A DNA stretch of 64,000 nucleotides from DASWNP01 sp036399175. Lineage in GTDB: Bacteria > Acidobacteriota > Blastocatellia > Pyrinomonadales > Pyrinomonadaceae. This document shows, in pieces, positions 34,110-42,759 of the stretch. Both the position numbers and the translations under genes were made by a program. The notes below the pieces were generated by a model. That model saw only the letters and a program-made list of their open reading frames with translations. It was not told the DNA's origin and made no database searches. How positions within the stretch are numbered: the first letter of the stretch is position 1; the number at the start of each line of letters is the position of its first letter. The stretch spans positions 48,272 through 112,271 of the forward strand of contig DASWNP010000058.1 in the NCBI GenBank assembly GCA_036399175.1. Direction: 5' to 3'.

Positions 34110-35933
34110 TTGCAACTTTCACAGAGAATTCGGCGCTGGCGTTTGGGCTTGCTGGCGGGCGTTGGGCTGATGATGCTGGCCGTCTATCCGCAGGTCGCTT
34201 TCAGGCTGGCGCGGGGCGGCGAGTGGAACGGGACGACGGCCAACGCGCACGGTGACGAGGTTGTGTATGCCGCTTACGTCAACGCGCTGATTGACGGGCG
34301 GCCTCGCCGCAACGACCCTTACACGGGCAACGACGACGCGCCCGATGTGCCGCGTCCTGAATCCTACTTCTCGGCACAGTTCGCGCCGGCTTATCTCACA
34401 GCCTTCCCGGCGCGTCTCTTCGGACTCTCGACGGCGCAAGCCTTCGTCGCGCTTTCGTGTCTGGCGGCGCTCGCCTCGGCGCTGGCCGTCTTCTACCTGC
34501 TCGATGCTCTGACGGGCGACGAGCGTTTCGCGGCGACGGGCGCGCTCGTCATCCTTTGTCTCGGCTCGGCGCATCAGCTCCTGGAGCAGGCGCTCAGGCT
34601 CGACGTAACGAACAACTACCTGCCTTTCCTGCGACGCTATCAGCCCGGCGTTCCGTTTCCTTTCTTCTTCCTCTTCTGCGCGCTCGTCTGGCACATGCTC
34701 GCGAGCGACAGACGACGCGCGGCGCTCATCTCTGCCGCCGGCGCGGGACTCACTTTTGCGCTCCTCGTCTTCTCCTACTTTTATCTCTGGACGGCGGCGT
34801 CGGCGTGGCTCGCTTGTCTCGCCGTCTCGTGGCTCATCGCCCGACCCGAAGAGCGTCGGCGGAGCCTTGAGCGGTTGGCCGTCGTCGGCGCGTTCGCCCT
34901 CGCGGCGCTTCCGCCATATTTCCTTCTGCTCTCGAAGCGACTGCCGACGATGGATGCCATCCAACTGCTCACGCCATCGCACGCGCCCGACCTCCTGCGC
35001 ATCCCCGAGCTGTACGGGCTGCTCGCGCTGGCGGCTCTCTTCATCGGCGTGCGGCGAGGCCGCTTCGAGTGGCGCGAGCGGGTCGTGCTCTTCGCGTCGG
35101 CCTTTGCGCTCACGCCCTTCGTCGTCTTCAACCAGCAGATTGTCACCGGGCGCTCTTTGCAGCCGTTTCACTACAGCCTCTTCATCGCAAACTATACGGG
35201 CGTGACGGCACTCGTCCTCGTCGCATGGCTCTGGTGGCGCGCTCACGGGGCGACTGAGCGCAGGCTGCCGACCGGCGCGCTCGTCTGTCTCTGGCTCGCG
35301 GCTCTCTCGTCGGGCGCGTTGGAGACGGTGCTGGCGAGCAGGAGATTTATGGAGGGCAACGTGCTTCGAGATGAGGCTCGACCCGCCGCGCTGAAGCTCG
35401 CGCAGTTGGCGCGCGAACGGGGCGGCGCAGCGCTCGACACACGCTCGGTCGTGCTGGCGACTGACTACACCGTCGGCGACACGCTGCCGACCGTCGCCTC
35501 ACAACCGTTGCTCTGGGCTCCGCACCTCGTCAGCTTCACGACCGTCAGCGTTGAAGAAGACAGGGAACGCCTCTCGCAGTATCTTTACTATACGGGCGTC
35601 AGTTTAGCGGACGTAGACGCCGAGCGTTTCGACGCTCTCGACAACAGAAGAAAGTATCTCGTCAGCGCGCTCATTCGACGGACGCGACACAACCCGAAGC
35701 TCTCGGTCGATTGGACGCCCATCAGGCCGGAGGAAGTGCGTGAAGCCTTGCAGCGCTACTCAGGCTTCGTCGCCTCCTTCGACCGCGAGCGCGCCGCGCG
35801 TCCCTTACTCTCTTACGTCCTGACATCGCTCGAAGAGCGCGCCGACCTGACCAACCTCGACCGTTGGTACGAGCGCGACTCGGGAGAGCGCATCGGACGC
35901 TTCATCCTCTACCGCGTCAGGCTACGACAATAA
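34110..35933 (+). CDS. polytopic membrane protein, unknown
   Basis: About 607 aa. TTG 34110 is preferred since GAAGGA lies 7 nt upstream; TTG 34095 is the other candidate, and no ATG is available near the N-terminus. About ten transmembrane helices run from residue 15 to 420 (LAGVGLMMLAVYPQVAF, AFVALSCLAALASALAVFYLL, FFFLFCALVWHML, LTFALLVFSYFYLWTAASAWLACLAVSWLI and others). The first periplasmic loop contains HGDEVVYAAYVNALIDGRPRRNDPYTG with acidic residues, as in GT-C-like membrane glycosyltransferases, but no firm family match is seen. The C-terminal 190 residues are soluble. A role in envelope glycan work is a guess. Confidence 0.75.
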   Translation: MQLSQRIRRWRLGLLAGVGLMMLAVYPQVAFRLARGGEWNGTTANAHGDEVVYAAYVNALIDGRPRRNDPYTGNDDAPDVPRPESYFSAQFAPAYLTAFPARLFGLSTAQAFVALSCLAALASALAVFYLLDALTGDERFAATGALVILCLGSAHQLLEQALRLDVTNNYLPFLRRYQPGVPFPFFFLFCALVWHMLASDRRRAALISAAGAGLTFALLVFSYFYLWTAASAWLACLAVSWLIARPEERRRSLERLAVVGAFALAALPPYFLLLSKRLPTMDAIQLLTPSHAPDLLRIPELYGLLALAALFIGVRRGRFEWRERVVLFASAFALTPFVVFNQQIVTGRSLQPFHYSLFIANYTGVTALVLVAWLWWRAHGATERRLPTGALVCLWLAALSSGALETVLASRRFMEGNVLRDEARPAALKLAQLARERGGAALDTRSVVLATDYTVGDTLPTVASQPLLWAPHLVSFTTVSVEEDRERLSQYLYYTGVSLADVDAERFDALDNRRKYLVSALIRRTRHNPKLSVDWTPIRPEEVREALQRYSGFVASFDRERAARPLLSYVLTSLEERADLTNLDRWYERDSGERIGRFILYRVRLRQ

Positions 35934-35949
35934 GAAATGATGAAGAAAG

Positions 35950-36032
35950 CAGTTTTCAGTTTTCGGTTTTCAGTTTTCAGAAGAGAAGCCGTGTCTTCTG
36001 CTGAAAACTGAAAACCGAAAACTGAAAACTTT
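35950..36032. repeat. tandem-repeat hairpin, family A (TTTTCAG), copy 2
   Basis: The 80-nt core differs at one base from copy 3 at 37248-37327, including the loop. It lies between two co-directional genes, 14 bp before the methyltransferase ATG. Confidence 0.88.
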
Positions 36033-36045
36033 TCCGGTCGCATTT

Positions 36046-37248
36046 ATGGACATCTCGAAACTCAATCGCTTGAAGACCGGCAGGACGGGGAGGCTCGTCG
36101 TGTCGGCTTCGACCCGCGTGCGTTGGGACGACGGCAAACTGCTCATCTCTTCGTCCGGCTCGAAGGATGCTCTCTCGACGACGGATGCGCGGCTGCTTCA
36201 GGTCTTGCACGCTTTCGCCGCGCCGCGCCTTCCGCGCGAGGTCGAGGACGAATTGAGACAGTTCGGACAGGGCTTTCTCTTCACGTCCATCGTCGCGCTC
36301 TGGCAGATAGACGCGCTCGTCGCCGACGACGAAGAAGAGAGCGACGCGATGCAAGACGCGGACGAGCACGCGCCCGGCGATGCCTTCACAGCCGACGATG
36401 CGCTCGCCGAACGCTCCAATACGACGGCGCAAAGCTATGCCCAATCTATCGCGCGACTCGTGCGGACAATCGCCTGCGACCTCGCGGGCTTCGGCGCAGA
36501 CGCACATCGCTTCGACCCGGCGCATGGACGTAGGTTGAGCCTCGTCGCACGACTCGGCGACGTGGAGCGCACGCTCTCCGGCGTCGCTTCGGAGCTTGAA
36601 GAGCGACGCGCGCCGCATCTCGCTTCACAGTTATCCAAACTCCAACTCTCAGGCGCGAGCAGGGGTCTCAGGCTCAACCTCGGTAGCGGCGACGCGCGTC
36701 TCGAAGGATGGGTCAACATCGACCTCGCGCCCGCCGAGCTTTCCATGCATCTCGGATGGGGTCTGCCCTTCGCCGATGCCTCGGTCGAATACCTCTACAT
36801 CTCGCACGTCCTCGAACACATGTACAAAGAAGAAGCCCGCGACCTGCTCGCGGAAAGCCGTCGTGTGCTCGCGCCTGCCGGGGTGGTGCGCGTCGTCGTG
36901 CCCGACCTGGAAAAATGTCTGCGCGCTTACGCGGCGGGCGACGCGGATTTTTTCGAGACGCGCCGCAAATTCTGGCCGCGCAGCAGCCGTCTCTCGACGA
37001 CGCCTCTCGAATTCATCCTCAAGAACGCCGGAGCCGGAATCAAGCCCGGTCGGTTCTGGGGACACAAACACGGTTACGACTTCCAGACCCTCGCGCACGA
37101 CCTTCGACGTGCAGGCTTCACACGCGTCGAGCGCTCCGAATACATGAAAAGCCCGCACGCTCCCTTACTCATCGACGACGCGGCCAAAACTACCGACTTA
37201 AAGTTTCGAGACTCCCACTTCTCCTTGTTCGTCGAAGCGAGCAAGTGA
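36046..37248 (+). CDS. SAM-dependent methyltransferase with N-terminal winged-helix-like domain
   Basis: 400 aa. The C-terminal half is a class I methyltransferase: RLNLGSGDARLEGWVNIDLAPAELSMHLGWGLPFADASVEYLYISHVLEHMYKEEARDLLAESRRVLAPAGVVRVVVPDLEKCLRAY, a predicted-SAM-MT type often acting on glycans or small molecules. Residues 1-95 (LLISSSGSKDALSTTDARLLQVLHAFAAPRLPREVEDELRQFGQGFLFTSIVALWQIDALV) look like a small winged helix, comparable to PqqD/RRE-like or ROX winged-helix modules. A low-complexity acidic linker joins the halves. It converges on a JmjC oxygenase and is flanked by two near-identical hairpins. Substrate unknown. Confidence 0.8.
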   Translation: MDISKLNRLKTGRTGRLVVSASTRVRWDDGKLLISSSGSKDALSTTDARLLQVLHAFAAPRLPREVEDELRQFGQGFLFTSIVALWQIDALVADDEEESDAMQDADEHAPGDAFTADDALAERSNTTAQSYAQSIARLVRTIACDLAGFGADAHRFDPAHGRRLSLVARLGDVERTLSGVASELEERRAPHLASQLSKLQLSGASRGLRLNLGSGDARLEGWVNIDLAPAELSMHLGWGLPFADASVEYLYISHVLEHMYKEEARDLLAESRRVLAPAGVVRVVVPDLEKCLRAYAAGDADFFETRRKFWPRSSRLSTTPLEFILKNAGAGIKPGRFWGHKHGYDFQTLAHDLRRAGFTRVERSEYMKSPHAPLLIDDAAKTTDLKFRDSHFSLFVEASK

Positions 37249-37329
37249 GTTTTCAGTTTTCGGTTTTCAGTTTTCAGAAGAGAAGCCGTGTCTTTTGCTG
37301 AAAACTGAAAACCGAAAACTGAAAACTGT
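37248..37329. repeat. tandem-repeat hairpin, family A (TTTTCAG), copy 3
   Basis: It starts on the last base of the methyltransferase stop and ends one base before the stop of the convergent JmjC gene, so the element fills the whole intergenic space. One mismatch to copy 2 over 80 nt. Confidence 0.88.
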
Positions 37330-38574
37330 TCATTCCACAATTTTCAGTAGTCCATCCTGAATGAGTCGGCGGGCGAGGATGAGTTTGCTGTTGTCGCTGA
37401 GCTGGCCGGGGATGTCGGTTGGCCGAAATCGGCGGGTGCGCGCCGCGAAGCGGAGGGCTTGGGCGAAGCTTTTGGGCATCCAGAGAATGTTTTGCGAGGA
37501 GACGAGCCCGACCATTTCTCCTTCAGAGATGAAGCGACAGAGGACGCCCGTTCTTCGTTCGAGCGGTGTGTCGAGGTCGATGTCTGTCGCGTCTGCGGCG
37601 GAGGCCAGAGCGCCTTCGCCGATTGTCTGAGTGTTTCTGATGAAGCTTGTGACGAGTTCGTTCATGGCACGGCGCGCATCGGCCTGGCGGGCGAAAGCTT
37701 GTAGCAGCTCGTCGAACTGCTCTTTCAAACTGGCGGTCGATTCCGTCTCGCCGTCGAAGTTGATGGGAAGCGATTTTCTAAAACGCTCGTCGCGGTTGGA
37801 GACCTGCGCGAGCGCGACGGTGAGCAGGTCGAGCCAGGTCAGGACGTGCAGGCCGACGGTGAGGTGCGCTGATGTTGCGTCGGAAGTCCATGCTTCGTGG
37901 ACGAAGCCGCGCGGCAGATAGAGCAGGTCGCCGCTCTCTAAGGTTAGCTCGTGCGTCGGCGCTCCGGCCTCGGCGTTGTCGATGTCGGCGCGTCCCTTCT
38001 TCGGGCCGCCGCGCGCGTACTTCAACATCTCCGTGCGTTCCTCGAAGGGCAGAGGCGGCACGTTGGCAAGCGGCAGCGAGACGACCGGATTGTAGACGCG
38101 CCAGTGTTTGCGTCCCGAAAGCTGAAGGACGAGAACGTCGTGATTATCGTAGTGTCGCGGCGAGGGCTGAGCAGAGGCGGGCGAACAGTAGAGATTCACT
38201 CTCACGGGAAAACCGAAAAGCTGTTCGAGACCGGCGCACATCTCTCTAAGAGACTTCCGGTATCGCTGCGCGCGGTTGACCCTGATGGTTGCGCCGCGCC
38301 TGTAGGCTTCGTAAATCTCCGCGACGTGCTGCGCCTCTCGCGCTTCGAGGCGTCGCGTCTCGTCGTCTTCGCCGAGCGCTTCGACCGACGACTTTTGCTG
38401 CGCGAAGGCGTTCGAGATGATGTCGTCAAGCTCAGAGGCGACGAGAAGAGAGGCGTAACGCTCGGGCTCTCTGCGCGCCACGAAGAGAGGCACGCGCTCC
38501 CAGTGGCGCGAGAAAAACTCGGCCACGCTCGTCGGCGCAAGCAGAAACTCCAAATCGAATTTGTCGCCCCTCAT
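37330..38574 (-). CDS. JmjC/cupin-type Fe(II) 2-oxoglutarate oxygenase (ribosomal-oxygenase-like)
   Basis: 414 aa. Cupin_4/JmjC architecture as in YcfD/RoxA and NO66/MINA53: N-terminal SVAEFFSRHWERVPLFVARREPERYASLL, the iron-binding HxD in RHYDNHDVLVLQLSGRKHWRVYNP, and the distal His in LYLPRGFVHEAW. A helical bundle (about residues 240-310) and a C-terminal winged-helix-like end (RPTDIPGQLSDNSKLILARRLIQDGLLKIVE) follow, as in ROX proteins. These enzymes hydroxylate ribosomal proteins or peptides. The convergent neighbour is a methyltransferase that also carries a winged-helix-like domain, so the two may share a substrate. Confidence 0.85.
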   Translation of the reverse strand: MRGDKFDLEFLLAPTSVAEFFSRHWERVPLFVARREPERYASLLVASELDDIISNAFAQQKSSVEALGEDDETRRLEAREAQHVAEIYEAYRRGATIRVNRAQRYRKSLREMCAGLEQLFGFPVRVNLYCSPASAQPSPRHYDNHDVLVLQLSGRKHWRVYNPVVSLPLANVPPLPFEERTEMLKYARGGPKKGRADIDNAEAGAPTHELTLESGDLLYLPRGFVHEAWTSDATSAHLTVGLHVLTWLDLLTVALAQVSNRDERFRKSLPINFDGETESTASLKEQFDELLQAFARQADARRAMNELVTSFIRNTQTIGEGALASAADATDIDLDTPLERRTGVLCRFISEGEMVGLVSSQNILWMPKSFAQALRFAARTRRFRPTDIPGQLSDNSKLILARRLIQDGLLKIVE

Positions 38575-38734
38575 CTCTAAACTTCTCCGCTCCCTTTTTT
38601 CACACGACTCGAACCCGTCGCCTTCAAAGCGACGCCCGCATCATACAAAACCCCACGCCCGCCAGAAAGCCGACGGCGAGCGCGCACCACGCGCCCCGCG
38701 CGTTTGCGCCCGCGCCGCTCATGCTGGTAAAAAG

Positions 38735-38814
38735 AAGTCTGGAGTCTGGAGTCTAAAGTCAAAGACACATGCTTTTGTTTTGACTTTAGACTCCAGACTC
38801 CAGACTCCAGACTT
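38735..38814. repeat. tandem-repeat hairpin, family B (GTCTGGA), copy 2
   Basis: AGTCTGGAGTCTGGAGTCTA on the left and its complement on the right, with an AAAGTCAAA/TTTGACTTT inner stem. It ends 9 bp before the selD Shine-Dalgarno, so it lies in or before the selD leader. Confidence 0.85.
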
Positions 38815-38835
38815 ATCCATCGAAGGAGGTTGAAG

Positions 38836-39864
38836 ATGCGTCTGACCGAGATGGTGTCGTGCGCGGGTTGAGCGTCGAAGCTCGCGCCGAGCGAACTCGC
38901 CCAGGTGCTGGGCGGGCTTGAGATACCCGAAAATCCGAATCTTCTGGTCGGCATCGAAACCGCCGACGATGCGGGAGTCTATCGTCTTTCGGACGAGCTG
39001 GCGCTCGTGCAGACGGTCGATTTCTTCACGCCCATCGTCGATGACCCGTTCGATTACGGACGCATCGCCGCGCTCAATTCCATCAACGATGTGTGGGCGA
39101 TGGGCGGTGTGCCCGTGACGGCTTTGGCCGTCACCTGCTTTCCGAAGAAGGGCGTAGATTTCGCAATCCTCTCGGAGATTATGCGCGGCGGTCTTCAGGT
39201 TCTGACCGAAAACGGCGTCGCGCTGGCGGGCGGGCACAGCGTCGATAACGCGCAGATAATGTTCGGCTACGCCGTCACGGGCACGATAGACCCGCGACGC
39301 ATTATCACCAACCGTCACGCGCAGGCGGGCGACGCGCTCATCTTAACGAAGCCGCTCGGCACAGGCGTAGTCTCGACCGGCATCAAGTTCGGCAAGGCCG
39401 CGCCGGAGGTGATGGAGGCTTCGCTTTCGACGATGCTTCTATCGGGGCGCGAGGCGGCGCGTTTGATGTCGGAAGAGGGCGCGCACGCGGCGACCGACGT
39501 GACCGGCTTCGCGCTGCTCGGCCACGCCTGGGAGATGGCGCGCGGGAGCAACGTGACGTTGGAGATTGAAGCGGCGCGCGTGCCTCTGATAGCCGGCGCG
39601 CTTGAGCTATCGGCGCAGGGACTTCTGACGAGCGGCGACAAGACGAACCGACGCTACGTCGGCGACGAAGTGGAGTTGGGCGGCGAGGTCAGCCGCGAGC
39701 TGGCGAGCCTGCTCTTCGACCCGCAGACCGCAGGCGGCCTTCTCATCTCGATTGCCGAAGAGCGCGCCTCTCATCTTCTCTCGCGTCTCAGAGAGACTTA
39801 CCCCGACGCATCCATCATCGGGCGCGTCGGCGAGCGCGGCGCGCGTCTCATCTCCGTTCGTTGA
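38836..39864 (+). CDS. selD: selenophosphate synthase, itself a selenoprotein (in-frame UGA)
   Basis: Makes selenophosphate from selenide and ATP, the selenium donor for selenocysteine and selenouridine. The gene starts at ATG 38836, with a strong AAGGAGGT 5 nt upstream. It reads MRLTEMVSCAG, then TGA (38869-38871), then ASKLAPSELAQVLGGL, so UGA stands at the catalytic Cys/Sec position (residue 12) followed by the conserved Lys. Simple gene calling would start at GTG 38905 and lose the active site. With Sec the protein is 342 aa, the normal length. Downstream motifs: GIETADDAGVYRL, TVDFFTPIVDDPFDYGRIAALNSINDVWAMGG, LAGGHSVDNAQIMFGYAVTG, TDVTGFALLGHAWEMA, LLFDPQTAGGLLIS. A SECIS-like hairpin follows the UGA. 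Nine bp separate it from the next gene. Confidence 0.93.
38899..38913 (+). promoter_or_regulatory. SECIS-like hairpin in selD
   Basis: GCCCAG pairs with CTGGGC around a GTG loop. The loop starts 33 nt after the UGA and begins with G, within the known range for bacterial SECIS elements (loop about 16-37 nt downstream with a G at its start). A weaker hairpin CTCG-CGC-CGAG lies closer to the UGA (38881-38891). Confidence 0.6.
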
Positions 39865-39873
39865 CGACCCGAC

Positions 39874-40665
39874 ATGATAAAGAGCGACGAGAGGTTCGAG
39901 GGTGAAGCCGGGCGCTACGCCGACTACCTGCGAACGGCGGAGGGAAGGCTGCGGCTCGACATCTCATGGGCTCATCTCGTAGAGGCTCTGAGGGAGTTTG
40001 GAGGCGGCGCTAAGGGGCGCGTCCTCGACGTGGGCGGGGGCACGGGCGCGCTCTCTTTGCGCCTCGCGGCCAAAGGCTGGTACGTCAACCTCGTCGATTC
40101 GTCGCAGGCGATGCTGGCGCTGGCGCGTGAAGCTGCGAGCCGCGAGTCGCTTCCCTCGCGCGTCGCCTTCGAGCACGCCGACGCCGCTTTCGTAGACAAG
40201 CTCTACTCGCCCGATTCCTTCGACCTCGTCATCTGTCACAACCTGCTCGAATACGTCGCCGACCCTTCGGCAGTCCTGAAAGCCATCGGCAGGGTGACGC
40301 GGCGCGGCGGCCTCGTCTCGCTCGTCGCGCGCAACCGCGCGGGCGAAGCTCTGCGCGCCGCTCTCAAGCTGCACGACTTCCCGCAGGCCGAGCACGCGCT
40401 TCGAGCCGAGACCGTCAGAGAATCGCTCTACGGCGGCCCGGCGCGTCTCTTCGACCCGCCGACGCTTCGCACGCTCGCCGAAGAACACGGCTTCGACGTG
40501 GTAGCCGAGCGCGGCGTCCGCGTTGTCGCCGATTACCTGCCGCCTTCTCTCAACGCAACCGACGAAGCCTACGCGCGTCTCTGCTCGCTCGAACAGAAGC
40601 TCGGCGCTCGCGCGGACTTCGCCGCCGTCGCGCGCTATCTCCAAATCATCGCACGCCGCCGCTAG
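39874..40665 (+). CDS. class I SAM methyltransferase, CmoM/SmtA-like
   Basis: 263 aa. Resembles the E. coli tRNA wobble-uridine carboxymethyl methyltransferase CmoM across its length: FEGEAGRYADYLRTAEGRLRLDISWAHLVEAL, VLDVGGGTGALSLRLAAKGWYVNLVDSSQAMLALAREAA (SAM-binding), DLVICHNLLEYVADPSAVLKAIGRVTRRGGLVSLVARN, GVRVVADYLP, and C-terminal ARADFAAVARYLQIIARR. The alignment is by eye, so the exact substrate is unproved. It is 9 bp downstream of selD. If it does act on wobble uridine, this pairs two tRNA-uridine-related functions. Confidence 0.8.
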   Translation: MIKSDERFEGEAGRYADYLRTAEGRLRLDISWAHLVEALREFGGGAKGRVLDVGGGTGALSLRLAAKGWYVNLVDSSQAMLALAREAASRESLPSRVAFEHADAAFVDKLYSPDSFDLVICHNLLEYVADPSAVLKAIGRVTRRGGLVSLVARNRAGEALRAALKLHDFPQAEHALRAETVRESLYGGPARLFDPPTLRTLAEEHGFDVVAERGVRVVADYLPPSLNATDEAYARLCSLEQKLGARADFAAVARYLQIIARRR

Positions 40666-40858
40666 CTTCAAAGCCAAAAGCAGACTCAAACGAACTCCAG
40701 CCGAGCGACGCCGCGACTCGTGTTGGTACGCTCGTTGCTTCTTCCTTCCTGCGATTGTGTTTGTGACGCGAAATCATACAGGGCATGACACGGCTTTGAC
40801 ACTCGCCTGGGCTGTGCTCTGTTCGACCGAGGCTTAATTAAGGAAAGGAAAAGCAAGA

Positions 40859-41785
40859 ATGGCAAGAGCATCAACGAGCGGAAATTCGGAAGTTGTGACC
40901 GGCATGTTCAGAGACAGGGAGAGCGCCGAGCGCGCTTATAACTCTCTCACACAGCGCGGTTACAGCAAAGACGACATCAACGTCATCATGTCTGACGAGA
41001 CACGCAAGAAATATTATCCCGAAGGTAAAGATTCTGCCGATTCGGATTTCGACAGCAAAGCTCTGGAGGGTTTGGGAACAGGCTCGGCCATCGGCGGTAC
41101 GGCGGGAGCGGTGCTCGGCGCGATTGCCGCCATCGGCACAAGCGTCGCGCTGCCGGGACTCGGCCTTCTTGTCGCGGGGCCTCTGGCTGGCGCGCTCGTC
41201 GGCGCGGGCGCGGGCGGAGCGACCGGCGGACTCATCGGCGCGCTGGTCGGCTCAGGGATTCCCGAAGAACACGCCAAACAGTATGAAGAGGGCGTCAAGC
41301 AGGGAGGCATCGTGCTCGGCTTCAACCCTCGAAGCAGCGAGGACGCAGACTATTTCCATAAAGACTGGAATCAGGGCGGCGAAGGCGTCTATCGCGGCGA
41401 AGCGAAGATTCCGGTGGTCGAAGAACAACTGCAAGTGGGCAAGCGAGAGGTCGAGCGCGGCGGCGTGAGAGTCGAGAGCCGCGTCACGGAGACGCCGGTC
41501 GAAGAGAACGTGCGTTTGAAAGAGGAACGCGTCACGGTCGAGCGTCGTTCGGTTGACCGTCCCGTCGCCGATGCCGACCGCGCTTTCAAGGAAGGCACGC
41601 TCGAAGTGACGGAGCGAGCCGAGGAAGCGGTCGTCTCGAAAGAGGCGCGCGTCGTCGAAGAGGTGGTCATCAACAAAGAGGTCGGCGAGCGTACCGAGAC
41701 GGTGCGCGACAGCGTCCGCCGCACCGACGTAGACGTGCAGGAAGTCGATACGACGAAATCGAAGGGCGCGAAAGGCAGCCGTTAA
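40859..41785 (+). CDS. YsnF/AvaK-domain stress protein with glycine-zipper core
   Basis: 308 aa, ATG 40859 with AAGGAAAGGA upstream. Three parts: a general-stress-type N-domain (TGMFRDRESAERAYNSLTQRGYSKDDINVIMSD), a glycine-zipper/membrane-like core (GLGTGSAIGGTAGAVLGAIAAIGTSVALPGLGLLVAGPLAGALVGAGAGGATGGLIGALVG), and a C-terminal DUF2382 (IPVVEEQLQVGKREVERGGVRVESRVTETPVEENVRLKEERVTVERR...VVEEVVINKEVGERTETVRDSVRRTDVDV). First of three related genes; the third has the same three-part plan. Probably desiccation- or stress-induced; the molecular role is unknown. Confidence 0.85.
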   Translation: MARASTSGNSEVVTGMFRDRESAERAYNSLTQRGYSKDDINVIMSDETRKKYYPEGKDSADSDFDSKALEGLGTGSAIGGTAGAVLGAIAAIGTSVALPGLGLLVAGPLAGALVGAGAGGATGGLIGALVGSGIPEEHAKQYEEGVKQGGIVLGFNPRSSEDADYFHKDWNQGGEGVYRGEAKIPVVEEQLQVGKREVERGGVRVESRVTETPVEENVRLKEERVTVERRSVDRPVADADRAFKEGTLEVTERAEEAVVSKEARVVEEVVINKEVGERTETVRDSVRRTDVDVQEVDTTKSKGAKGSR

Positions 41786-41944
41786 GCCGAGTCAGAGAGA
41801 GACGCCTCGAAGCTTTCGAGTTTTGAAGCGTCAAGGCACAGAAAGAGCCTTGCGGCGCGTCGCACGTTAAGTTGGAGGGCGGCGCGTCGCAGGCTCGAAA
41901 GCCGGCGGAAGTGGAATCTGTTTTAAGCGAGAAAGGAGCGGCAG

Positions 41945-42685
41945 ATGAGCCAGCAGAGAGCCAGAGCCTACTTTGTGACAGACCGCGACGGCCTGCGCGG
42001 CACGATTGATACGACTTCGGAGGCCGCGCTCAGGAGCGGCAACGGGCAGGTCTTGATTCGACTCGAAAACGGCCAGCAGGCGTTCGTTCCCGTCGATGCG
42101 CTGCTCCTTGAAAACGACGGTAACTTCACGCTCCCCTTCAGCCTCTCGGCCTACGCTCAACCGGGCGCGGGGCGAAGCGAAGCGGGCAACATGCCGCCGA
42201 CGGCTTACGCGCGCGGCGACCGTGCGCGCGACGAAGAGGAGACGGTGGTCGTCCCCGTCGTGGCCGAACGCCTCGACGTGCAGAAGCGCAAGGTCGAAGC
42301 GGGCGGCGTGCGTATCAAGAAAATCGTGCGCGAGCGCGAAGAGATTGTTGACGAGCCGCTCATACGCGAAGAGGTGCAGGTCAAGCGCGTGCCCATCAAT
42401 CGAGTGGTCGAAGGCCCTATCCCCGTGCGCCACGTCGGCAACACGATGATCGTCTCGCTGCTCGAAGAAGTTCTGGTCGTCGAGAAGCGCCTGATGCTGA
42501 AAGAGGAGCTGCACATCACGAAGGGCGAGGTGGAGACCTACAAGCCGCAGCGCATCATCCTTCGCAGCGAAGAGGCGAGCATCGAGCGCGTCGGCGAAGC
42601 GCCGGGAGCGACGGAGGGCGTCGGCAGCAGTAGCTCCGATTTTAGCCCGGGCGTCGAGCCGCCGGGCGGACGTTTCGAGAGATGA
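41945..42685 (+). CDS. YsnF/AvaK (DUF2382) protein
   Basis: 246 aa, ATG 41945 with AAAGGAG 8 nt upstream. It lacks the stress and glycine-zipper parts of its neighbours. The N-terminal 70 residues form a PRC-barrel-like beta domain (DGLRGTIDTTSEAALRSGNGQVLIRLENGQQAFVPVDALLLENDGNFTLPFSL). The DUF2382 region is VVVPVVAERLDVQKRKVEAGGVRIKKIVREREEIVDEPLIREEVQVKRVPINRVVEGPIPVRHVGNTMIVSLLEEVLVVEKRLMLKEELHITK. Middle member of the three-gene stress cluster. Confidence 0.85.
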   Translation: MSQQRARAYFVTDRDGLRGTIDTTSEAALRSGNGQVLIRLENGQQAFVPVDALLLENDGNFTLPFSLSAYAQPGAGRSEAGNMPPTAYARGDRARDEEETVVVPVVAERLDVQKRKVEAGGVRIKKIVREREEIVDEPLIREEVQVKRVPINRVVEGPIPVRHVGNTMIVSLLEEVLVVEKRLMLKEELHITKGEVETYKPQRIILRSEEASIERVGEAPGATEGVGSSSSDFSPGVEPPGGRFER

Positions 42686-42759
42686 GTTGATTGAAGCGAG
42701 TGCTGTAGAGCAAGTCTCGGATTATTTGGTGTGATGGAAATTTGAGAAGGGGGAAGACG

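Noticed and set aside
30336..37329. Insertion sequences at the TTTTCAG hairpins
   Set aside because: No transposase gene and no clear target-site duplication is visible; they are better described as small repeats of unknown mobility.
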